Below are positions 58,944-64,000 of a DNA stretch of 64,000 bases, one piece after another. The position numbers were made by a program, and so were the translations under genes. A model generated the notes under the pieces. The model was given only the letters and a program-made list of their open reading frames with translations. It ran no database searches and had not been told where the DNA came from. The stretch covers positions 62,001 to 126,000 of the forward strand of contig JBEBSD010000006.1 in the NCBI GenBank assembly GCA_040394475.1. The letters run 5' to 3'. Each line of letters starts with the position of its first letter. Position 1 is the first letter of the stretch. Source of the DNA: JBEBSD01 sp040394475. Lineage in GTDB: Bacteria > Bacteroidota > Bacteroidia > Cytophagales > Spirosomataceae.

Positions 58944-60659
58944 TTACCAGAATAAAGTGTAGGTGACGGAAGAGGTTAAGGGTAAAATCAATTCCTTCTG
59001 CTGGCCAACCGTCCGGATCCGGGGTTTTGCCGTACCCGGGAAACGGACATAAAACTGGTCATTGATATTGTATAACCCGTTTTCGACCAGGGTAATGTTC
59101 GCAGCGGCGGCAGCCAGCACAAACCAGTTGGCTGCTACCGTTCCTTCAGGGGTCAGCGTACGAACCAATCCGCCGGAGGTGGCAACCAGCGCGTCGCTTA
59201 CGGTAATGCCGCCGAGGTTATAACGCAAGGCGGGAAACCCCTGTGCATCGAGGCGGTAGCCCAGATAGCGGATATTGGCAGAATCCGGCCAGGCCGTCGC
59301 AGGTGCGGGGAGATTGGCCAGGCTGCTTTTTCCGGAGATGGGGACCACGAGTCCGACGGGGTGCAGCAATTGCGGTTCACCCCGCTCGTACCACATATCG
59401 GTGGTATTGGCAAATTCCCCTTTCCAAACTTGTAACAGCGCCCCCCGGTTGAGGTCGGCCGTGTAATGCCAGCCCGCGGGACCGCCCACCGACAGGCAAT
59501 GGGTTCTTTTGTGTTTTTCGGTCCCGTACTGCACGAAGGAGCGTACCATCTCGGCTTTCTGTTCGGGATGGACCATTATAAAGGGTTTGGGGGTAGGTTG
59601 TGGTAAAGACGACAGCGTATGGAGCGGGTAGGCACGTATGCCCGGTTTCTCGACCAATACTCCCAGGGCCGCTGCCATCCACGGGAACTTGGAATACCAT
59701 AAGCGCAGCTTATGCGAACCTTTCGCAAGGGTGATGGTTCCCGTGTGCGCATCCTGGGAGGTGCTTTCTCCCGAATCGTTTACCACCGTACCGTCGATGC
59801 TGAGCTGACAGTAAGGTCCGTTGTAAAGGGTAGTGAAGGTGTAGAGACCGTCTTCTTCCAGCAGCAGATCGCCTTCCAGTACGAGGTTGTATTCTTTCTT
59901 CCCCATCGTTACTTCCTGGGTCAGTCCGGGAGCAGTCCCGGATTGCTCCAGACGATTGGTCTGGCGGCTGTTCCAGGCGTCACTGTAAAGTTTGTAGGTC
60001 AGGTTAGCGAGCTGCGCCGGTTTCCTGTCTTCAAAAACCTGGTACCCGATGGTTCTGAACAGCATACTGCCGGCAGTGATTTCAAACGAAACCGAGGCGC
60101 TCGTGTCCTTTAGCGGGACAAATACGCTTTGCTGGATACTGATGCCATTCAGCAGTAAATGGTTGACCTTCCCGGTTCCGGGATGCGCGGGCAGAATGCT
60201 TTCATAATCGAGCTCCAGGGTTTGCCACAATCCCGGAGCTTTGACCGCATTCTGCGAAGGTACCCGCACAATGTACCCGCTGGTATTTTCAGAAGGAGTG
60301 AGGTCCGGGTGGTCGGTAAGCAGGATGCGGGCGCCTCCAGGGAGGTGCAGATAACCGGAGGCCTTTGGCGTCAGCTGAAATTCCAGGTAGAGCCGGAGGT
60401 TTTTCCCGGTAAAGGCCGGAGTAAGGCGCTTTCCCGCTTTGCCGAGCAGCAAGTTGTTCCCTGGCTGTGTACTCATCGCATTTTCCTTTTGCGGGTGGAT
60501 TGCAGCCCTTTCGATCAGCGACCAATTATCCGGGAATCCCGAAAAAGACCGCTTGTCATTGACCGGCAGTTTTTGATAGTGTTTAGGGAGGTCCTGGGAG
60601 GTTGCCAGTAATGGCCAGAGCCAAAGAAGCCAGCCAGCATGTCTTAAAATTAAACGCAT
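58944..60659 (-). CDS. exported multidomain protein: DUF1080-like, PA14, and propeller-associated C-domain
   Basis: 571 aa with a signal peptide (MRLILRHAGWLLWLWPLLAT). Residues about 85-210 resemble the LamG-like DUF1080 fold (LYLEFQLTPKASGYLHLPGG, PGLWQTLELDYESI, NHLLLNGISIQQSV). Residues about 220-335 are a PA14 domain (LEGDLLLEEDGLYTFTTLYN, LAKGSHKLRLWYSKF). The C-terminal 230 residues (HCLSVGGPAGWHYTADLNRG, LQVWKGEFANTTDMWYERGE) match no family I can name; I associate them with large secreted sugar-dehydrogenase systems. The tight spacing to the propeller-cupredoxin gene suggests that the two act together on a glycoside. Confidence 0.8.
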   Translation of the reverse strand: MRLILRHAGWLLWLWPLLATSQDLPKHYQKLPVNDKRSFSGFPDNWSLIERAAIHPQKENAMSTQPGNNLLLGKAGKRLTPAFTGKNLRLYLEFQLTPKASGYLHLPGGARILLTDHPDLTPSENTSGYIVRVPSQNAVKAPGLWQTLELDYESILPAHPGTGKVNHLLLNGISIQQSVFVPLKDTSASVSFEITAGSMLFRTIGYQVFEDRKPAQLANLTYKLYSDAWNSRQTNRLEQSGTAPGLTQEVTMGKKEYNLVLEGDLLLEEDGLYTFTTLYNGPYCQLSIDGTVVNDSGESTSQDAHTGTITLAKGSHKLRLWYSKFPWMAAALGVLVEKPGIRAYPLHTLSSLPQPTPKPFIMVHPEQKAEMVRSFVQYGTEKHKRTHCLSVGGPAGWHYTADLNRGALLQVWKGEFANTTDMWYERGEPQLLHPVGLVVPISGKSSLANLPAPATAWPDSANIRYLGYRLDAQGFPALRYNLGGITVSDALVATSGGLVRTLTPEGTVAANWFVLAAAAANITLVENGLYNINDQFYVRFPGTAKPRIRTVGQQKELILPLTSSVTYTLFW

Positions 60660-61169
60660 AATCGTTTCGTCTGGAAATAGTGGAAGTTCATTAACTAATT
60701 GCCCCGGTCAGGGGGCGCCTGGTCTGAAAGAGAGGGCATGGTTACCGCCGTGTTTGCCGGAACTAAAAAGCTGCCGGTCAGCCGACAGTGGGGATCGTAT
60801 AACATAACGCCTGATGTCCTGAAAGTTTAAACGTGTAAATTTTACAGTTAAAATTAATAAATACAACTTTTTGCCGCTAAATTCCGGTTTGGATTTTTTC
60901 CGTTATCTCACAGTAAAATGGGATGAGCGGATGAGGTGATACAGGAACGGATAATGGACCCATTAATAATGTGATATTCTCATATCGACTGAACGTATAC
61001 CGGGTATTAAATGGAAATTCATTTATTTTAACTTATTGATATACAATGTGTTGTATACTTTTTATTATGCAAATTGAAATTTGTACTATTTGGTGGCACT
61101 AAAATAAATCAAATAACGTTAGTCATTTAATCGAAGCCAAATTAACCGTTTTAAAAGGTTTATAATACC
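60660..61169. other. long AT-rich intergenic region before the acyl carrier protein gene
   Basis: About 510 bp with no credible gene. The 61000-61150 part is very AT-rich and holds the motif at 61083-61106. I found no stable hairpin or RNA gene. Confidence 0.6.
61083..61106 (+). promoter_or_regulatory. 24-bp motif shared with the Gfo/Idh leader at 44473
   Basis: Begins GTACTATTT and ends TAAAATA. It lies 87 nt before the acyl carrier protein ATG. It is the partner of 44473-44496 and a candidate promoter or operator. Confidence 0.4.
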
Positions 61170-61403
61170 ATGAGAAATAAAATAGCAAACCTGTTGAAAA
61201 ACTTCGGAGTTGAGGAATCTGCGCTTACAGACGACGCCCATTTTGTGAAAGATCTGGGTTTCGACAGTCTGGACACTGTCGATTTGATGATGCAGCTGGA
61301 ACAGGAATTCGGTATTGCCATTCCTGATGAGGATTATTCAAAAATCACAACGGTACGTAGTCTGATTTCCTACTTGACTGAGCATCAGGCAGTAGCGATC
61401 TAA
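61170..61403 (+). CDS. acyl carrier protein
   Basis: 77 aa, a single ACP domain. The phosphopantetheine Ser is Ser33 in GFDSLDTVDLMMQLEQEFG, the canonical D-S-L motif. The rest (PDEDYSKITTVRSLISYLTE) is standard. It is not next to fab genes, so it may be a second or specialised ACP rather than the main AcpP. It is followed by a strong terminator, so it is probably transcribed alone. Confidence 0.92.
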   Translation: MRNKIANLLKNFGVEESALTDDAHFVKDLGFDSLDTVDLMMQLEQEFGIAIPDEDYSKITTVRSLISYLTEHQAVAI

Positions 61404-61425
61404 GTGTCCGATTGAGTGAACGAAG

Positions 61426-61460
61426 GAGCCGGAATAGTAAGTCGCTGGCTCTTTTTTTTT
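61426..61460 (+). terminator. Rho-independent terminator of the acyl carrier protein gene
   Basis: A 7-bp stem (GAGCCGG with CTGGCTC, one G-T pair) is followed by nine T at 61452-61460. It lies 23 nt past the stop and ends just before the convergent purU stop. Confidence 0.8.
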
Positions 61461-61462
61461 GA

Positions 61463-62296
61463 CTATAGAATAATCGTCCGGTTTTCCTGAATAAACACCC
61501 GGTCGTTGAAAACCAGTTTCAGGGCCGCAGATAAAACGGATTTTTCAATATCCCTTCCCAGCGTAGCCATATCGGAGGCTGTATACCGGTGGCTCACCCG
61601 TTTTACATCCTGCGCAATAATGGGCCCTTCATCCAGGTTGTTGTTGACAAAATGAGCAGTGGCGCCGATAATTTTCACGCCGCGGTCATAGGCTTGCCGG
61701 TAGGGGTTGGCCCCTATGAAGGCGGGCAGGAATGAATGGTGGATATTGATGATCCGCTCAGGGAAATTCCCCACAAATTCCGGGCTCAATATCCGCATAT
61801 ACTTGGCCAGTACCACGTATTCGGGTTGATAGGCCGCAACGACGTTTAACAATTCGGCCTCATGCGCCTCCCTGCTTTTTTGCTGGTGTGGGACGTGATG
61901 GAACGGAATATCAAATTTCGCTACCAGCGGCTGGAGCACATCGTAGTTCCCGATTACCGCCCGGATAGTGGCATCCAGCTCGTCAAAGGCATACCGGATC
62001 AGTAATTCTCCCAGGCAATAGTGCTCTTTCGTAACCAGCAGCACAATGTCTTTTTTCTTCTTGGGATTGAGCCGCAGCCGCAAGCCGGGCGGCAGTTCCC
62101 GGTAAAGGATTTCCAGGAGTTGCGCAGGATCAGCATCCCCCTCAAACTCAGTCCGCATAAAAAAATACCCGGAAGGGCTTACATATTCATCGTTACGGAT
62201 GATATTCTGATTTTGTTCGAAAAGTACCCGGGTGACAGAGAAAATAAGGCCCTTGTGGTCAGGCCCGTCCATTAATAGAATATGTCGGGAGTTCAT
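61463..62296 (-). CDS. purU: formyltetrahydrofolate deformylase
   Basis: 277 aa from the ATG at 62296 (MNSRHILLMDGPDHKGLIFS); the frame is open to 62416 without support. An N-terminal ACT domain (about 1-85) is followed by a formyltransferase-like domain with IPFHHVPHQQKSREAHEAEL, ILSPEFVGNFPERIINIHHS, FLPAFIGANPYRQAYDRGVK and GATAHFVNNNLDEGPIIAQD, including the catalytic Asn, His and Asp. It hydrolyses 10-formyl-THF to formate and THF, supplying formate for purine synthesis. Confidence 0.95.
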   Translation of the reverse strand: MNSRHILLMDGPDHKGLIFSVTRVLFEQNQNIIRNDEYVSPSGYFFMRTEFEGDADPAQLLEILYRELPPGLRLRLNPKKKKDIVLLVTKEHYCLGELLIRYAFDELDATIRAVIGNYDVLQPLVAKFDIPFHHVPHQQKSREAHEAELLNVVAAYQPEYVVLAKYMRILSPEFVGNFPERIINIHHSFLPAFIGANPYRQAYDRGVKIIGATAHFVNNNLDEGPIIAQDVKRVSHRYTASDMATLGRDIEKSVLSAALKLVFNDRVFIQENRTIIL

Positions 62297-62447
62297 GAAA
62301 TACTTGATAACTCTAAAAACAGCGCAAATAACGAATATTAATTTATTTTTGCGTACCTGTTCCGGATTTTGTTTGCCGGCAACCCTGGCCGGAAGCGCAG
62401 CTGCCTGGTCGGCCATCTTTAGTTTTTATCACCTCAACCAGAAGCGT

Positions 62448-63140
62448 ATGAAACCAATGATCCTCGGGTTTGTTTATTCTCTTATCATGATGGGGGCCTG
62501 CGCGCAGCCTGCGCCGGTCGCGCTTTTCAACGGCAACGATTTGCAGGGATGGCATGCAGATGTGCCGGCGATGGACGACGATCCGCTGCTGAAAACTCCT
62601 TTTGTGGTCCGGAACGGACTCCTGGTCAGCCTGGGAACACCGGGAGGACATCTGATTACGGACCGGGAATACAGCGATTTCCGGCTGACTTTTCACTACC
62701 GGTTTGCCGGTAAACCCGGAAATTGCGGCGTGCTCGTATTCGCCTCCACTCCGCGGGCATTATACGATATGTTCCCGCAATCGATCGAAATACAGATGAT
62801 GCATGAAAATGCCGGGGATTTCTGGTGTATCCAGGAAGATATTACCGTACCGGATATGGAAAGACGAAGAGGGCCCAAAGCGCAATGGGGTGTCAACGGC
62901 GATAAGCTGCGGAGGATCCCCAATCTGACGGACGGCACTGAAAAACCGCTGGGCGAATGGAATACTTTCCGTATCGAATGTGTTAAGAATAGTATTAAGG
63001 TATGGCTGAACGGCGACCTGGTGAATTACGGATTCGATTGTACCGCTTCGAAAGGCAGGATTGCCCTGCAGGCAGAAGGGGCGGAGGTGGAATTCAAAAA
63101 CCTGGAAGTGACGGCCATCAGGAAACTGTCAGATGAATAA
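62448..63140 (+). CDS. DUF1080 (3-keto-disaccharide hydrolase family) lipoprotein
   Basis: 230 aa from the ATG at 62448; the frame upstream to 62232 runs through purU antisense. A lipoprotein signal ends in MGAC (Cys18). One DUF1080 LamG-like domain follows: VALFNGNDLQGWHAD, VVRNGLLVSLGTPGGHLITD, YSDFRLTFHYRFAGKPGNCG, EWNTFRIECVKNSIKVWLNG and GRIALQAEGAEVEFKNLEV. Members act on 3-keto-glycosides, which Gfo/Idh-type dehydrogenases like those elsewhere in the window could make. It overlaps the next gene by 8 bp. Confidence 0.9.
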   Translation: MKPMILGFVYSLIMMGACAQPAPVALFNGNDLQGWHADVPAMDDDPLLKTPFVVRNGLLVSLGTPGGHLITDREYSDFRLTFHYRFAGKPGNCGVLVFASTPRALYDMFPQSIEIQMMHENAGDFWCIQEDITVPDMERRRGPKAQWGVNGDKLRRIPNLTDGTEKPLGEWNTFRIECVKNSIKVWLNGDLVNYGFDCTASKGRIALQAEGAEVEFKNLEVTAIRKLSDE

Positions 63141-63636
63141 TAGAGGATCTTCGGGAGAAATAGCATTTGAAGCCTCTGCGGCCGATCGGAAAGAGGCTTA
63201 TGAGTTGCTCTGCGACCAGCTGCAGGAATTAATGGCCGGAGAGAGCGACCTGGTTGCAAACCTGGCGAATACGGCTGCTGCGTTGAAAGCGGCATTCGGA
63301 TTTTTCTGGGTGGGTTTTTACCTGGTAAAGGAAGGGGAACTGGTGCTGGGGCCTTTTCAGGGGCCGGTAGCCTGTACCCGGATTCCGTTTACCAGGGGCG
63401 TATGCGGCGCCTGCTATACCCGGCGGGAAACGATTGTTGTACCGGATGTGACGCTGTTTCCCGGGCACATTGCCTGTAGCTCGGCTTCCCGTTCTGAAAT
63501 AGTAGTGCCGGTTTACCACCGCAACGGGTCGGTTGCGATGGTGCTGGACATCGACAGTGACCGGTTGGATGCCTTTGAGGAGACCGACCGGGCAGGGTTG
63601 GAACGGCTTGTCAGGCTCCTGGAACGGAAGTTATGA
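63133..63636 (+). CDS. free methionine-(R)-sulfoxide reductase (GAF domain)
   Basis: 167 aa, a single GAF domain. The fRMsr Cys residues are in place: GPVACTRIPF, GVCGACYTRRETIVVPDV and HIACSSASRSEIVVPV (the SRSEIVVP end is a family signature). It reduces free L-methionine-R-sulfoxide with thioredoxin in the cytoplasm. It overlaps the DUF1080 gene end by 8 bp, so the two are co-translated, although their functions look unrelated. Confidence 0.93.
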   Translation: MNNRGSSGEIAFEASAADRKEAYELLCDQLQELMAGESDLVANLANTAAALKAAFGFFWVGFYLVKEGELVLGPFQGPVACTRIPFTRGVCGACYTRRETIVVPDVTLFPGHIACSSASRSEIVVPVYHRNGSVAMVLDIDSDRLDAFEETDRAGLERLVRLLERKL

Positions 63637-63641
63637 GATGA

Positions 63642-63998
63642 TCAGCAAAAAGCATCTTCAAAGTGGTGGACTTCGTAACCGCCATCGGGATCCAGCACAA
63701 TGGCAATAATGTCGAACCGTACATCGAAAACCCAGTCACTGGCAAAAATGTAATGTTCGGCCGCTTTTTTTACCAGCCTTACTTTGGTGAGGTTTACGAA
63801 AGTTTCAGGCATTCCGTACCCGGTACCCCGGCGCGTTTTGACTTCGACAAACAGCAATAAGTCGTCTTTGCTGGCGATCAGATCGATTTCGGAATGATTG
63901 TAGCGGTAATTTGCCTTGTGGATCGTGTATCCCTTGCTTTCAAGATAGCCTGCTGCGGTTTTTTCGCCCCAGCTTCCGGTTGCCAGATGTTCTGCCAT
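63642..63998 (-). CDS. YraN-family (UPF0102) putative endonuclease
   Basis: 118 aa, apparently complete, its start being at the right edge. The PD-(D/E)XK-like core is clear: GEKTAAGYLESKGYTI, NYRYNHSEIDLIASKDDLLL and FVEVKTRRGTGYG. The family is related to Holliday-junction resolvases, but its role is not settled. It is convergent with the fRMsr gene with a 5-bp gap. Confidence 0.92.
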   Translation of the reverse strand: MAEHLATGSWGEKTAAGYLESKGYTIHKANYRYNHSEIDLIASKDDLLLFVEVKTRRGTGYGMPETFVNLTKVRLVKKAAEHYIFASDWVFDVRFDIIAIVLDPDGGYEVHHFEDAFC

Positions 63999-64000
63999 AG

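Noticed and set aside
60660..61169. Possible tRNA, small RNA or riboswitch in the long intergenic region
   Set aside because: I could not find a cloverleaf, a T-loop sequence or a stable hairpin; only AT-rich DNA and one shared motif.

Overview
The window is a stretch of a Bacteroidota chromosome of roughly 50% GC. The evidence is a SusC-type TonB-linked receptor with a FecR anti-sigma factor and ECF sigma factor, several CarboxypepD-reg outer-membrane proteins, lipoproteins of Bacteroidota style, DUF937, DUF1361 and DUF2007 proteins, and the order cdsA-DUF2007-CPBP next to dusB, pyrH and frr. A member of Cytophagales, Chitinophagales or Sphingobacteriales seems likely; I cannot fix the order or genus from the sequence. 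I saw no tRNA, rRNA or CRISPR array and no intact transposase.

Layout. 1-3.5 kb: a SusC gene (cut by the window edge), FecR and ECF sigma factor, a trans-envelope signalling unit. 3.6-10.7 kb: an ABC-2 drug-efflux operon (TetR, TolC, HlyD-like lipoprotein, two ATPases, two permeases). 11-13.2 kb: a large lipoprotein of unknown function. 13.3-20.3 kb: housekeeping genes (Kbp-like BON-LysM, LpxH-like phosphatase, cdsA, DUF2007, CPBP protease, dusB, pyrH, frr). 20.4-23 kb: a small accessory patch with a HigBA-type toxin-antitoxin pair between two imperfect direct repeats, followed by the broken remains of an AlbA_2/RecG-like ATP-binding gene fused to a scrap of an SNF2 helicase. 23.2 kb: a DUF937 protein.

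24-38 kb is the most interesting region. It is a leftward cluster read from a LacI regulator: Gfo/Idh oxidoreductase, DegT aminotransferase with a Tat-like leader, ceramidase-like hydrolase, Nramp-fold transporter that has lost its metal ligands, epimerase-like protein without the YxxxK lysine, DHDPS-like lyase, a second Gfo/Idh enzyme, an FHS-family sugar transporter, NagA and a NagB-like isomerase. Together they look like a pathway for an amino sugar or a keto/amino-modified glycoside, but the substrate is not evident. Most of the gaps in this cluster are filled by 7-bp-period repeat arrays, several of which run into the stop codon of the adjacent gene.

38-44 kb: an RND efflux set (permease, adaptor, TolC). 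44.5 kb: a third Tat-type Gfo/Idh protein with an inserted Cys cluster. 46-50 kb: DsbA/FrnE-like protein, EamA exporter, folK and lepA. 50.5-53 kb: a TonB-dependent receptor. 53-54.6 kb: small orphan genes. 54.6-60.7 kb: DUF1361, a carbohydrate esterase, a lipoprotein, a sugar-dehydrogenase-like propeller fused to a blue-copper domain, and its PA14-containing neighbour. 61-64 kb: a stand-alone acyl carrier protein, purU, a DUF1080 (3-keto-disaccharide hydrolase family) lipoprotein, free-methionine sulfoxide reductase and a YraN-family protein. The several Gfo/Idh proteins plus the DUF1080 domains suggest that 3-keto-glycoside chemistry is a theme in this organism.
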